From contig QNGE01003911.1 in NCBI GenBank assembly GCA_008508345.1, positions 1 through 64,000 on the forward strand: DNA of 64,000 bases. The letters are read 5' to 3'. Shown here in pieces: positions 34,608 to 47,820 of the stretch (position 1 is its first letter; the number at the start of each line of letters is the position of its first letter). The notes below the pieces were generated by a model, which made no database searches, had not been told where the DNA came from, and was given only the letters and a program-made list of their open reading frames with translations. The position numbers were made by a program, and so were the translations under genes. The stretch is from Paragonimus westermani (lineage: Eukaryota; Platyhelminthes; Trematoda; Plagiorchiida; Troglotrematidae).

Positions 34608-37600
34608 AGTTGATCGCACGCCAGTAAATGCGGTATGAACCAGAAGAGGCCAAGAGTGGCTGGCCGCAGTTGATATTGTAGATTGAAGGGTGGCGTTTGC
34701 GGTTTGCTCTGGTAGGGGATCGTGCAGTTACCTTGAGATAATGCCGGTTTGCTTGGCATGCGATATGCGAGATATTCTATACAATAGGTGGTTACGTCGT
34801 GTTGACCATTGCGAACAAGTTTGCTGACCGTCCGCTTGCTTCGTGCGATCGCCATTGTTTGCTTGCGTGCCTGTTAGTCGTATGCACTCCAGTGGTGTCA
34901 CAAACTTTGCCGGCTAGCTCGCACGCTCGACAGCCGCATTCTTTAACTCACAGGATAGTTTTGCGTGTGGATGTCATATAGCGCCTCATTGTAACCGTCG
35001 TAAGTTTTGTACAATATACATTGGGTCGCCAGTTCATTAGTATCTCTAGTTTGCGCCGCGTTCTAACTAAGTCAGAATAGAAATAGTTCACCTTTTGTGC
35101 GCACGAACGAAACTCAAAAACTCTCATAAACAATGGTCGATGGTTAATAAGGCCCAGCATTTCGTTTCTCCTAGTATTTTGGTTATCCATCTTTTTAGGT
35201 TTCTATAACGAAGCTCCTATAACTGTGAAAGATGCCTATAGTAATAATAAAGATCTGCACCATATTCGATTATGTGAGCGGTTGGCAAAACTCAGGTGCA
35301 TGTAACCACTTTAGCTAACGGAGTTTGAGTGCGTCCACTCCTGACTGCCTCAGCTGTATATTTAGCGACGGAACAAATGACTGCCAGCGCAAATGACATA
35401 ATATGTGGTGTTGTAAGCGCACGAAAGTGCGATGTTCCCAAATGCCGTTGCAGCACCTACATAAACATGAATAACGCATGTATTCCCCTCTGGGAAGATA
35501 GATTGCCGAACGGAATAAACAGTCGGATGCTGACAAAAAGCCGGCTATGCTGAATTAAGTGTCCCATGCAATTCCCGGAATTGCAACGGGAAAACGACAG
35601 CGGAAAGGGAAGACGGAATTTTTACAAATCAATCGGACCACACTGTCTCTGACAGAACGGAAGTAATGTGGAACAGTTGCGTTTTACGTATCCGGGCAAT
35701 TAGTCTCACTAGCGTCTCATTAATAATGATGGAGCCCTTGATAGAGCGCTTTATCTTCACACACTTCATAGGAAATAACCTATCTGTTCTTTTACCCCGT
35801 TTGGCTTTCTTCCTAGAGAGCCACAGGTAAAAAAGTATGCGTATCTCCGTGAACAATTAATAACCAACTGTGAAACCAGACTTCTTATCTTCGTCCCAGA
35901 TTTCTGTGAGAGGTTCTAGGGGAATAGTGACCAGTCCTTCATTATTTCTCGCCAAGTTTGCCGATATTCCGCACAACATTTGCGACAATTCACTGGCCGT
36001 GCGAACACACCATCTACAGCGATTCGGAAACGGCTCTCGTGCCTTGAGAATAGCAGCCTACAGGGTCATTTAGCCCGTCATTCACGCAGTCCATCTCAAG
36101 TGTACTGGTACCCGGTGGTTGGAAAATTGGTGGCATTATTCCAGGCACCAAGGTAAATGAAACCATCCTGGTGGTTATCATCCAATCGGCATGTAGCACG
36201 CCTATCGAAAGTATTAAAAGCGCCCGCCTACGACTCTTTCCACGGGTACTTTAGGGAGGTCAATATTGTACAACCCGTCTACTGATGTCCACGAAAACAA
36301 TATTGAAGTTAGTGTCAATGAAGTGTAAAGTTGCTCATGGTTGGCACCGCCTTAGCATCGCGCACCATTTGAGTGATATCTCTCTAATCGTGATGAACCA
36401 CTTATTGGCGTCTGTATCGCATCCTCCGTCGAGGTGCGCCACCTTGACTGCAGATGTAAGGAAGGTTAGCCGCGCTTTGACATAGCTCGGGCAACTTTTT
36501 GGGCAATTCGGTCCTTCTCTTTCTCCGTCTGTAGAGTTTTTTCTTGGTTTTGTTCACTAACAATGCTTCACCATTGTACGACAAAGTTTTCGCGTCATCT
36601 CTGCAGGTTGTTCGAATTGATCAAAAATGACCTTGCAATTACAATAAAGTTTTGTGCACGCACGTCTTTCTGTTCTTCTACCTGTGGCGTGGTTGCTTGA
36701 CGACACTACACAGATCTCATCCATTTTTAGCTCCGTTGTACTCCGAACATCGTCGCAGCACCGACCGCGTTTCAGCCGCTCACAGTAATCTCGGAATATC
36801 CTCGCTTCCCGGAATGTTGTGGTGGTGGTCTTCTCGAACCTTTTCTGTGAGTCAAGCTTTTTATTCCTATAACTTGCTAAACCCTCGTAACTGTCCTGTT
36901 GCATTCGTTCATTTTGGTTATTGAACTCAGTGAAGTACGTCTGTATTCACTTAGAGTATTCTGAGACTGTTTTGTACCACTACTCGCCTTTCTATGGCTG
37001 TTTTTTCGGCTGCACCCTGAGAATGGATTAACGATTTGGTTTTTCTTTCTTCAGAAGAGAATGTTGTCCCTCAAGTATGTTTAACCGCATTTCACTGCAG
37101 CCGTTCGTGCACCGGAAACTCAACGCGTGTTTACTAGATTTCCGCCAGATCATTATCGAACGCCAGAACATTCACAAAACTCGGTGCTTAATATGGCTAG
37201 AACAAGTGGTCCGGTTGTACAACTCTTCACACGCGAGATACAACACAGTCGACGAAAGCGCATGCATAGCATTTTCTAACTGCACGTCCGTAATACATGG
37301 GATAAAAGTTATGAGTACATCCTCTTTGTCAACTCTGTTTCAGTTACAAAACTCGCCTTCATCAGCATCTCCTACCTTAGCCCACATGCTGCACCTGTTT
37401 TACACGTGTCAACATTATCGCACCCGGCTCTAGAATTGTACACACCGTGATTAAGAACTCTCGAACACCGCTGCCTTCTGCTTCCGCTACATGTCCACCT
37501 ATTCCATAATCCATTTGTCTCCTAATGGACTGGCAGCACCTATGCGCTGCATTGTCTTGTATCACTCCGTAGTCAACAGACACACACTCGGTTCCGTATC

Positions 37601-40600
37601 TGGGTACCCTGCGTCTCCTGCTTTTACTCCGTGGATTGTTACCTGAGCCACTTAAAAACTTTCCCAGAAACATTACATTTGAGCGTGAGTGAAGATATTT
37701 TGCTTTTCGGAAGCAGTGGCGTAGAATGACCCACCGTGCAAACCACATCCTCAACAATTCTTTCACCAGATAACCCGATAAATTTTTACGGTGATAGCGA
37801 GGCAAGAAATTTCATCGATCAAACTCATGTGAAGTCAGCCACTTCCAAAGTACGTTCGAAATTACAGGAGACAGTGGAGATAAGAGCCGCTTGACGACTT
37901 GTGGTATACAGCGAAGTAAGGACCTCAGGTAAGCCGCTATACCGGTTATTTCACCAAACCTCTGGTAAGATATAATGAGCGTCCGTCCTCAGAGTTATTC
38001 ATCGTCTGCCTCTTATCCTACCACTGTAATAATGATGCGCGATAAGACAAGGAGCAAATTATCAGGTTCCAGAATTCCTGACTTTTTTCTCGCCGCCACT
38101 TATCCCTAAATTCCAGGCATAAATCCCAACGCATCTGTGGGAAGCACGCACAGGAGAGCGTGATCAATGTAAACACTTTAAAACCATATACGCATTTGAA
38201 CACCACAAATGTAAATTGTACGAGTCAGCTATGTGAAAAAAGCAACGAAACAGACATTATGTGAGTGAAAAATTCCGATCCAGGAAGAAAAATGTGATAC
38301 ATGATTTTGAGACGATAGTATTCAGAATCTTCCAAATTCCATCAAATAGCTGAGTTGTTACATCAACTAGCACTCCACAGGGTGATCATTTGTAACGCGT
38401 ACCTGAAACCAGCAAGCGCGCACGAATTGAATTTGAGTTGTGTGACGGGGCGTGCTGCTGTGTTGTCGGTGCCGTTTTGGTTTGCGTTTGTGAAAGTCAT
38501 GTGTACGGCTGACTGGGCCTTCGGCTCATGTTTGTTCGTATTGTTTCTCTTTTCAGAACCGTTGTTCGAACCCCTACTTCGGAAGAAGGTTGTACCCTGG
38601 TGCGTCCACGTTGCCCGAAGTTTGGTCCGCGAAGTCACGGGCATTCAAAGTAGAGTCGGCTGGCCTGCATGCTACACATTGGCCTAACTGTCAAGGCCGT
38701 GCCGTAAAAGAGATTTTGTAGAGAACGGACGGGATGTACTCTCGAAGAATTTCAGCATTATCCACGAAGAGAGTCCCGGGAAAATGTGTAGAAGATTTTG
38801 TCTGGATGAGGGGAGAAGAGAAAACTTACTTTTGTCTGAGAATGGATGGACCTATCGACTGGACTCCAGTCTTTGCTCACATTTCAAAGAATTTCGCGGA
38901 TCTCGCGGAATGCTTAACCATCACGAGATTCTGAGTGTCCCGCCGGGATGGAGTGTCTTTCCGGGTGGGATCTATCAGTGAAAACAAGAATGTAGACCGA
39001 AATCGCAAGATAAACTGGAGAACGGTTAAATGACTGTGAGTTATGTCAAATAATGTAACACTTGATTTCCTGGCATATACTTTTACATAACGTTAATAAC
39101 ATTGCGTTGATTGGTGGAATATATGCCGCATGCAAACACTTGTTATCAAATGACGCGAAAGGAAACCGATCATTAGCTCTTCCTAGTATATGATTACTGC
39201 CGAATTTAGACATTGGTTCTCTCTGTACGGCCGGTATACAGAACGAGAAGAATGTTCGACAAAACCGAGAAGTCGCCAGGTGTTCTATCAGAAAAATAAG
39301 ATGGGAGAGTTGTGACGCAAGATTTTTATGTAGTCATGAGACGAAAGAATCGAAGCTCTTCTCTCCCGAAAGTTTTAGCTTGATCTGCTTTTGCATAGTG
39401 CGTTACGACACACACACAAGTTATCAGTAAGTGTGGAGTAAGAGCTTACCAGGATGATTAGGTTATTACTAAAGGACATAATTACACTGACACCTATACG
39501 TGCTGATTGTAGACATGTTTTCTAGTTCACGGACATGTCTAAAAACATAGCTGTGTACAAGGTCTATCCTGAAACTGATAGCTTTGATCAGTTCGAGGGG
39601 TGCGTGACGTAACATCACGCAGCACAGAGGGTTTCTTGTCATATGTTATTAGGCCCGTTTTCGAAGCTATCGTCCTCATACAGGTAGAGCTAGAAATTAA
39701 CATGACGTTCACCGATGTTAGGAAAGTTCACAAGCTTCGTTTGAATTTATGTATATCCTCACTGGCTGCAGTCGTATATGGGAGTTTGTTCCAAATGTTG
39801 GAAACTGTCAGTGAGAAAAAATTTCACCGCAGTTTTCTCCGGGTTTTAAAAGCTGCCAAAGTGGGCTGCTTGTTCCTGAGGTTATACTTAGACCTACGTT
39901 ATAAGCGAATCACGAAACGGACGGTGACGCAAAACCTCTGTTTTCATCCGCAGAATATTGACCTAGATGATCGCGCTAACGCACTGTATACGGAGCATGC
40001 CGTTCTGAAATGAGCATGCCATAAGTGTGTCCTGTGTATTTTCGGATTCAAGGATCTAGACAGCTCTGCGTTAACACTTTCGGTCCAAAAGAGCAACTCG
40101 AGCCTGGGCAGAGTAATTCAGGAATTGCTCATTGACGGTCAACGTCGGTACGACAAAATGGGCGGCCATCGGGGTGAACGCAAACCACTCGTCTGCAGTG
40201 TCTCGCGAAAAACGTTGAACAGAAGCTAGCAACTCCGGAGCGGTAATTTAGAGAAATCAGATGGGAAAAACTGATGGAGCTGAAGAGTGGGTAAGTATGA
40301 CCCCAAAACAAACAGAAAGAAGCAGGCTTTTTCTCTCACCAAAACGTTAGATAAAAACGGGTAAAGGTAGTAGTTGGTGCGATAACGACATTGCAGCAAA
40401 CAGTGGATGAGCAGGCAGTAATCCTTTGCGCACTGTAGTCGGTGGACGTTTATGTGAGGAAAACACTCGCACATCTAAGAAGGACTAGTGAGGTAGTTGC
40501 TGGTTGTAAACAAAATATAATAATTCGTGGGAAAACATAACCGGTGATGAAGGAAAGCCTTCAACGGAAACACGCCGTGAAATGCCGCTTGGTGGACTTG

Positions 40601-40625
40601 TTGAGGATCGCGGCCATCCTAGATT
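34608..40625. other. Unassigned region
   Basis: Six kilobases with many short open frames on both strands (longest 142 codons, 37805-37377 minus) but no domain I recognise and no clear element ends. Possible unknown exons cannot be excluded. Confidence 0.4.
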
Positions 40626-40949
40626 TGTTGGGATAATGCCAAAATTAACCCGAAAATGTTTTTTTTCTTCACCACTGTGTGAGCCTCCACACGGCATGAG
40701 CCTTCGCTTGAGCATTGTAAATACGGTGGAGTTTTACAGTGTATTTGAACAAGTTTGGTTGAGATCAAATAAACCCTCAGCTGAAGGTTCCCTGTCTTTA
40801 TGTCTTCTTCACTTGCGGTAGTTCGTGCGTCGTCGTATAGTTCGTGATAACGCAGATCGTTAATACAACCGCCGTAGCTAAGCCGGTTTATTGTGAACAC
40901 TGGGCGTTAGTGATTTTACATCGATTGTCAATCCACGCGGTTCATAACA
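40626..40949 (+). repeat. Left LTR of the CsRn1-like Gypsy
   Basis: 324 bp beginning TGTTGGGATAATG and ending TTCATAACA. It contains a polyadenylation signal AATAAA at 40768-40773. It is nearly identical to the right LTR at 45047-45369. Confidence 0.93.
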
Positions 40950-40953
40950 GCTT

Positions 40954-40971
40954 TGGCGACGGGGTTTCCGG
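40954..40971 (+). promoter_or_regulatory. Primer-binding site of the CsRn1-like Gypsy
   Basis: TGGCGACGGGGTTTCCGG begins four bases after the left LTR, where the tRNA primer of an LTR element binds. TGG pairs with the tRNA CCA end. I have not assigned the tRNA species. Confidence 0.6.
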
Positions 40972-40987
40972 ATTCGTCGCCTCATCA

Positions 40988-41860
40988 TGTCCTCTGATCC
41001 AGAACTGAAGCAAATGATGCAGACACAAATACGATTGATGGAGCTCATCACTACACAATGAAGTCATCTACGCCTTCTGTTGATCCGCCGCCCGCGGATC
41101 ACATGACCAGGAATATCCACGAGTTCCTGTATGATCCTGATGCCGGTGTATCATTCTAGTCGTGGTACAAGCGGTACGAAGACGTTCTCAAAGTCGAGTT
41201 GGCCAATCGAGACCACGAGACTAAGATGCGCCTGCTTCTCGGGAAACTTGGTCCGGCGGAGCACGTCCGCTATTCGAACTACGTTCTCCCTGTCGAACCG
41301 CGAACGCTGGGCTTCGCGGACACTGCGGAAAAACTGACGAAGATATTTCGGGATACCTGTTCTCTATTCAACGCCAAGTTTTAATGTCTCCGACTGGTCA
41401 AACGTGACAATGAGATTTTGCTGCATACGCTGGTTTGGTCAATTGTGAGTGCGGTCGGGTCAAACTCGGTTCACTCACTGAAGACCAATTCAGGTGCTTG
41501 GTATTCATCCGTGGTCTCCAAGCTCCCAGCCACGCTGATCTTCGAACGTGGCTTTTGACGTTGATCGATCAGCAACCCGAGACGAAACTGGAGTAGATGG
41601 CCGACGAATGCGGTCAACTGATCAAGCTGTAACGTGACTCCGCGATGATCCAGAACCCGGACCGAGCCCCTTTTCCGGTGAACATGGTTTCCAAACCCAA
41701 TTATCCTACGAGAAACGGTCAAGCCAGCCACGATAAGCCTCCTACTGCTTGTCGTTACTGTGATGCGCGGCATCCACAGGTTCTGCACCTTCCGGCAAAA
41801 TCGCTGCCAGAAATGCCACATGGTCGGGCACAAAGATGGGTTCCGCCCGAAACGATTGGC
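40988..41860 (+). pseudogene. gag of the CsRn1-like Gypsy (broken)
   Basis: ATG at 40988 starts a short leader that stops at a TGA near 41060. In a second frame the capsid blocks YDPDAGVSF, stop, SWYKRYEDVLKVELANRD, MRLLLGKLGPAEHVRYSNY and SLFNAKF, stop, CLRLVKRDNE are clear up to 41430. A zinc knuckle RCQKCHMVGHKDGF lies near 41800-41845; its fourth ligand reads Arg instead of Cys. The protein would form the particle that packages element RNA. Several stops and a frame change break it. Confidence 0.85.
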
Positions 41861-41929
41861 GGCCCGTGCAAGCCTCTCTCGGTCCCAAGATTCAAGCACT
41901 ATGGCAAACCGGTTGGCGGATCATTCTGT

Positions 41930-44800
41930 CTGCTGGCCACTTTCAAAGTCAATATCGCGGAGAGTCGCAAGTTCGTGTCGGTCCACATCAACGGTCGTCC
42001 GGTTCGTCTACAACTGGACACAGCCCCTGACATCACGATTATCTCCGAGGCTCTCTGGCGAAAACTGGGAAGCCCTCCTGTCCATCGATCATCCCAAACC
42101 GCCACCAGTGCTTGTGATGGTACCGTGCAGATGACTGGCCAGCTGCATTGTTCGGTATCATTCCGGGCAGTAACGATCAACGGAACGTGTTAAGTATCCT
42201 ACTCTGACCTGAATCTCTAGGGTTTTGACTGGATCGAGCAACTTGGTCTCTTGAACCTTCCCATCCGGTCAATCTCTAACCACGTGCCGTCCGTTGACAC
42301 GCGTGGCGGTTTGTTCGACCACATCATTAATCAGTTCGCTCCGGTGTTCCAGAATGGCCTTGATCAGTGCAACCGCACTCAGACCACATTGCACCTTCGT
42401 CGAGGAAGCCAACCGGTCTTCCGACCCAAACGGCCGGTACCATATGCAGTCCTTCCTCTGGTCGATCAGGAACTGCAACTTTTGGAACAACTTGGTGTTC
42501 TGAACCCGGTCGCATACTCTGTATGGGCCGCACCGATTGTCGTGGTGAAGAAGTCTAATGGGTCCATCCGGATCTGTGCAGATTTCTTCACTGGGCTCAA
42601 TGAGAGCTTAGAATCGAACTGTCCATCCGCTTTTCGTTCTCGAAGATCTGTTCACAATGCTCAATGGCGGCACATGCTTCGCCAAACTGGACTTGGCGGG
42701 AGCATACTTCCAAATCGCACCGGAATCCGATGAACTGATCACGATCAAAACCCACAAAGGTCTATTGCAGTAGACCAGGCTCCAGTTTGGTGTGAAGACG
42801 ACACTCGCCATCTTCCAGCAGATTATCGACGCCATGATCTCTGGTCTACCGGCTACAGTCGCACACCTGGATGAGATCATCCTGACGGCTCGCTCAACTA
42901 ATGAGCTCCACAGTCGAATTGTGGCTGTGCTCCATCGCATCCAGGACTACAGGTTTCAATTGAAGTCCGAAAAGTAACAGTTCTTCCTACCGTCGATAAA
43001 GTACCTGGACTTTATCTTCGACTCTGCCGGTCGCCATCCTGACCCGGAGAACATTCCAGCCATTCAACAGATGCCAGCTCCTACTGATGTCGCAAAGCTT
43101 TGGCCCTTCCTTGGGCTCATTCCTGTCAGAGTTATATGATGTTCGGGCTACGCTAAACCAGCTGATACAGTAAGAGGCTGAATGGGACTGGTCGGCTGAA
43201 TGCGAACCGGCTTTTGCGAAACTGAAGACGATGCTCAGTTCGGATCTCCTACTAACACACTACGGCACATTTCTCCCAATCGTTTTGGCCGCGGATGACT
43301 CTACCTACGGGGTTGGGGCAGTGGTTTTGCATGTCTTCCCGGACAGTTCTGAAAAGGCTTTAGCTCATGCTTCCCGTACACCGAGTCCTGAGGAAAAGAA
43401 CTAGGGACGAATCGAGGAGGAAGCCCTAGCTATCATCTTTGCGGTGATTAAGTTTCACAAGCTTCTCTATGGTCGGCATTTCTCACTGCGCACCGACCAC
43501 AAGCCACTCTTATCCGTGTTCGGTTCGAAGAAAGGGATCCCGGTGTATTCCGCCAACCGACTGCAACGATGGGCAAAGATACTGCTGGGGCGCGACTTTT
43601 CGGTTGATTATCGCCGCACAGAGGATGTTGGTCAAGCCAGTGGTCTGTCACGCTCCATCAGCAATCACCAGGTTCCATAGGACGATACAATGATTGCATC
43701 TTTGTCATTCGAGAACGATGTACGCCGCCAGCTCAACGATGCCATCCGCGGAATTCCAGTCACCACTGATGACATTCGAAACGCAACCGCAGAGTACCCG
43801 GCCATCGCACATGTCATGCAATACGTTCGATCTCGTTGGCTTAACGTTCCGTTGTCCGGAGAAATCCATCAACTATTCCGTCAACGTGAGTCCTTGTCCG
43901 TAGTGGACTCTTGCATCAGGTTCGCTGTTCGGGTCATGGCTTCTCGCTCTCTCAGACGAGCTGTTCTCCATCGGTTTCATTCCGGTCATTCGGGGACAAG
44001 CCGAATGAAGGCGATTGCACGCGTGTTGGCTTACTGGCCCGGCATATACGACCACATCTCGAAGTTGGTCAAGCGTTGCTCAAAATTCCAACAGGCCACG
44101 AGCTTCCAAAAAAGCATGATCCATTCCTTTGGGATCTTCGGAAGGTCCTTGGTCGCGCATCCATCTTGACTTCGCTGGATCTATCAATGGAGTGATGTAC
44201 CTCGTCCTAGTGGACGCGTATTCAAAGTGGCCAGAAATCCTCCCACTCCATCCGGCTACATCTTCAACCACAATCGCAGCGCTACAGAAGATATTCAGTC
44301 AGCATTGTTTCCCTGAGATACTCGTGTCGGACAACAGGTCACAATTCTTGTCCGCACAGTTTCGCGATTTCTGCGGTCGCTCCAATTTCCAGCATGTGTT
44401 CTCGCCGCAATCCGACAGTCAGGCCGAAAGGTTTGTCGATACTTTGAAAACAGCACTTCTCAAGTCTCGCGTGGAGGGGACGACGGATTAGATTCTGCAA
44501 ACATTCCTGCTGGTTTTTAAGTCTACACCGAACCCAGCAGCTCGTGATGGTCGCTCGCCGTCTGAAGTTTTGATGGGTCGCAAACTGCGCATAGTTTATT
44601 GTGCTCTCATTTCGACAGACACGCTACCACATCAGCCAGGCCAGAGGGAAGCTCACACCGAGTTCTCTGTCGGTTCGCTAGGGTACGCGCGTGATTACCG
44701 CCCCACACACGAGGAGTGGATAGATGGAGTGGTGAAGGCTCGCAGAGGGAAGGTACTCTTCGAAGTCTCTGGTGGCAACTCCACCTGGATTTGCCATTGA
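41930..44800 (+). pseudogene. pol of the CsRn1-like Gypsy: PR, RT, RNase H, integrase (broken)
   Basis: Protease: LQLDTAPDITIIS near 42008, with DTA active site. [42 protein letters not shown] near 42520, then a frame change near 42600; the catalytic box reads VAHLDEII at 42864 where YLDDI is expected, so one catalytic Asp is changed. RNase H: AADDSTYGVGAVV near 43290, EEEALAIIFAV, RTDHKPLLSVF; its acidic residues remain. Integrase: LHRFHSGHSGTSRMK with CSKFQQ replacing the second zinc Cys; core IHLDFAG at 44165, VSDNRSQF at 44326, SDSQAERFV at 44415, so D, D and E remain; tail to 44800. Many stops. Confidence 0.9.
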
Positions 44801-45038
44801 AACCAGCTTCGACCCCTGCATCCAGATGCATCATTGCGTGAAACACAACAGGCGCTTCCGCTGGACATTCTACTGGACACGTTCAAAATCCTCACGGTCG
44901 TCAGATCTCCAATTCTTATGACAGACCTGTGCGCTGACGGCGGACCGCTCCGGAAATGATCGACAGACCGAGTAAGACGTCCAGTCCATCCAACACAAGT
45001 GAATCCTAGGGCCAAGCGGTACGTATGAAAAGGCTCAC

Positions 45039-45046
45039 GAAGGAGG
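45039..45046 (+). promoter_or_regulatory. Polypurine tract
   Basis: GAAGGAGG directly precedes the right LTR, the expected place for plus-strand priming. Confidence 0.6.
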
Positions 45047-45369
45047 TGTTGGGATGATGCCAAAATTAACCCGAAAATGTTTTTTTCTTCACCACTGTGT
45101 GAGCCTCCACACGGCATGAGCCTTCGCTTGAGCATTGTAAATACGGTGGAGTTTTACAGTGTATTTGAACAAGTTTGGTTGAGATCAAATAAACCCTCAG
45201 CTGAAGGTTCCCTGTCTTTATGTCTTCTTCACTTGCGGTAGTTCGTGCGTCGTCGTATAGTTCGTGATAACGCAGATCGTTAATACAACCGCCGTAGCTA
45301 AGCCGGTTTATTGTGAACACTGGGCGTTAGTGATTTTGCATCGATTGTCAAACCACGCGGTTCATAACA
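45047..45369 (+). repeat. Right LTR of the CsRn1-like Gypsy
   Basis: 323 bp beginning TGTTGGGATGATG and ending TTCATAACA, with AATAAA at 45188-45193. Differences from the left LTR are A/G early, a T-run of 7 instead of 8, A/G and T/A near the 3' end. Confidence 0.93.
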
Positions 45370-46329
45370 AGAACATATGGAAACGAAGAGGACTCTGGGT
45401 TCACATAAGTGCTAAAAGTCTGTCTCTAGTATGCGCGAGACTAGACTGATTTTGATTTTTCCAAACCTCCACATAAAAACAATTTCCCGTCAGCTTCGGG
45501 ACCAACAGTGGCGCTGCGAAAGCAGGGATTGTGTTAATTTAGGATAACTTGTACGAAACGAAAAATAATATGACTTGTTCAACGGGGTAGCCAGTTAGAA
45601 TTTTCACTTCATTCGAGATGTGGGTTAAGAAAACTTTCACCTCTGAATCAGACGGGCGCGGTGTACAGCTGTACATCTGTATTCAAGCCCCATCCGCTAC
45701 ATGCCTTGCGGACAATAACAACGGTTGTGAGAACGAGTGACTCAGCAAAATTGCATATAATATCGTCGCATTTACGAGCATTCGGGTCACTTTAAAGTGC
45801 ACGGACGTGTGAGCCGTTGGTCGTTGAAGCCGCGACCGATCAGAACACATTTCGAGCCTTGGCACGAGTGTGCGGCACACAGGCGGCCTTGACGCGTACA
45901 CAACAACAGCGGAACCTCTTCAAAGCCATAACATGGTTGCCATCCGTGAGCAGCCTGCAGAAGCCTGGCAACGAAGACTCTTCGGAGGTCCATTAAAAAT
46001 GTCGGCAGCCCACATGAATGGGTTCAGTCTGTTGGCTTTGTTAAGATGTGTTGGATCTCTCTGAGATTGCTGTGGTTTGTTTGGTTACCACTGAAAGGTT
46101 GCCCTACGTGGCATCATGTTCACATATACCGCATAATTCACCTTTATTCTTACCTCAGCTGCCAATACCGTTTTCTTCAAGCACATTTCGTCTCAGCCGT
46201 GTGGAGCCGTATATGCAGAAACTGGGTATTTTCCTTCTATAATTCTTCTTCAGTAACTTATATTTCCTACCATTTACCAATCCGCGAACAGTCGTTTTAC
46301 TTCCACTCGTCTAATGGCCATTTGTTTCT
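45370..46329. other. Unassigned stretch after the Gypsy
   Basis: No recognised domain. Its last part may be the body of the retroposon whose tail is at 46330-46488. Confidence 0.4.
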
Positions 46330-46455
46330 GAGGGAGAGTTGCTGGGGCTGACTTGCCTGAGAATTCACGCTTGTGGGAGGTCCGGGTTCTGAGTGGCTGC
46401 CACTGACTTGGTCATGGATACTGAATGACTTGTGTGATTCTAGTACGAATAACAA

Positions 46456-46488
<33 letters not shown>
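46330..46488 (+). repeat. Probable retroposon 3' end with (ATT)11 tail
   Basis: A moderately GC-rich block ends in TAGTACGAATAACAA and then eleven ATT units at 46456-46488. A unique block running into a short trinucleotide tail is typical of non-LTR or SINE 3' ends. The family is not identified. Confidence 0.45.
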
Positions 46489-46999
46489 TAATGTGCTGTG
46501 ACAAACGTGGGAGCGGAGCGCATGATAACAGCTTCAAATCGTGCAAAAACGACTCACAGATGTGTATTCGAGTTGATTATGTCGATTAAAGACAACAAGA
46601 AAAGGGAACGAAAATAAACAGAAGGGACCTGAGATCAACGACGAAAGATTCAACGGGGTGTCCTAGGTGTCAATCATATTTAAAGATTGAAAGAGAGAGG
46701 AACCAAGCTTAGAACAGACGTTCGCCAAGCAGACAAGCGGCCAGTAGGCGGGCAACAGGTGAACCATGGATTAGACGATTAATCGAACTGCTCCATCGAA
46801 ATCGGGCCCTCAACAAGGGTGGCAGTCAGGACTCCAGAATTTGCACCCTAGCAGCTTCAATTCAAATGACTGAATACTCCACTGCTTCCAGTAACGATTT
46901 CCATTGACGGTAGATGCGCACAGGAAGACAATGCTGTCTACGCGGAAGACGGGAATGTTGCTGTTTTAAGTTCACAAAGTGTTCGCACAGACTGCGTGA
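46489..46999. other. Unassigned spacer
   Basis: No recognised gene or element; may contain the 3' end of the minus-strand LINE that follows. Confidence 0.4.
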
Positions 47000-47820
47000 G
47001 ATTAGTTTTGATTACGTGCCGATTTATTGGACCTCATTGTGGAGGTAGTCGTGAAGATGTATCCTTGCGGCTCGCCGATATTCAGGAGTGAATGAGTCCA
47101 GTGTAGGAAATTTTGAGTCAGCCCATGTACGCGTTTTGTAACTCTACTTTGAACCCTTTCTAACACATCAACGCCCATCCTCAAGAGGGGTACACAAGTC
47201 TGAATATTAACTTCAAGATGGGGACGTTCATAAGTGGCTGCCACTCTTCCAGTGGCCCTCGTGATGAACTGGTATAGTAGGCGGTTCAGTAGGTCCGTCT
47301 AACGAGCGGCCTTCCGGGCGAGTGTACTACAGTTAAGAGATTGCGAGAGATCACTAGAGATGGTGGTCCCTAGGTCAGTTATATTAGGTAAGCCCCTTAG
47401 CTAAGTGCCAACCAACAAATATCTCAAATCTACGGAAAACTTTTGTATCACCCGCACACAGCAGTATTTTTGAACTCAGTAATCTGAACACTTTATTCGT
47501 GGATAGTGCAACTAGTTGGGGGGCCAAGTGTGGAACCTTAGAGGACCCCGCTAGAAGCTGCTGTTGTAGATTAGAAGACAACATGGACACGGACGTGGGA
47601 AGAACGGCCTTGTATAGGCCCCAGAGCCGTCCAATTCAACTACTGACAAAGCCTAGTGATGTGAGGTTTTTTGATGCGGTATCATGATTTACGCTGTCGA
47701 GTGCCTTCAAGAAGTCCAGCACAACTACGCACGTGGGTACAACGGCGTTCTTGGTGATCTTCCACCAGTTCAGTGCTCCCATGTGATTTGTCCGGCGTGA
47801 TCTAATTCCACACAAGCTGA
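47000..47820 (-). pseudogene. CR1/Jockey-like LINE reverse transcriptase remnant
   Basis: Read on the minus strand: WWKITKNAVVPTC, motif A VVLDFLKALDSVNHDT near 47725, then KNLTSLGF; the YADD box appears as LLCAGDTKVFRR near 47455; the C-terminal block MGVDVLERVQSRVTKRVHGL lies near 47180-47120. The order and the V(L)ERVQxRxTKxVxGL signature are those of APE-type LINEs. Upstream EN and N-terminal RT parts are missing on this strand. Stops and frameshifts abound. Confidence 0.75.

Larger units (their letters stand above)
40626..45369 (+). mobile_element. CsRn1-like Ty3/Gypsy LTR retrotransposon, full-length but coding-dead
   Basis: The 4744-bp element is bounded by direct LTRs of 324 and 323 bp (TGTTGGG...TAACA) that differ by three substitutions and one T in a T-run. 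A primer-binding site follows the left LTR and a purine tract precedes the right one. Inside, in order, are gag, protease, RT, RNase H and integrase, the Ty3/Gypsy order; gag blocks and size resemble the flatworm CsRn1 group. Stops and frameshifts occur throughout. I see no clear target-site duplication (AGATT left, AGAAC right). Confidence 0.93.

Noticed and set aside
37377..37805. 142-codon basic minus-strand frame.
   Set aside because: No recognisable domain and no clear splice sites, so kept only as unassigned sequence.
46456..46488. ATT microsatellite considered as an independent regulatory repeat.
   Set aside because: Better explained as the tail of a retroposon.
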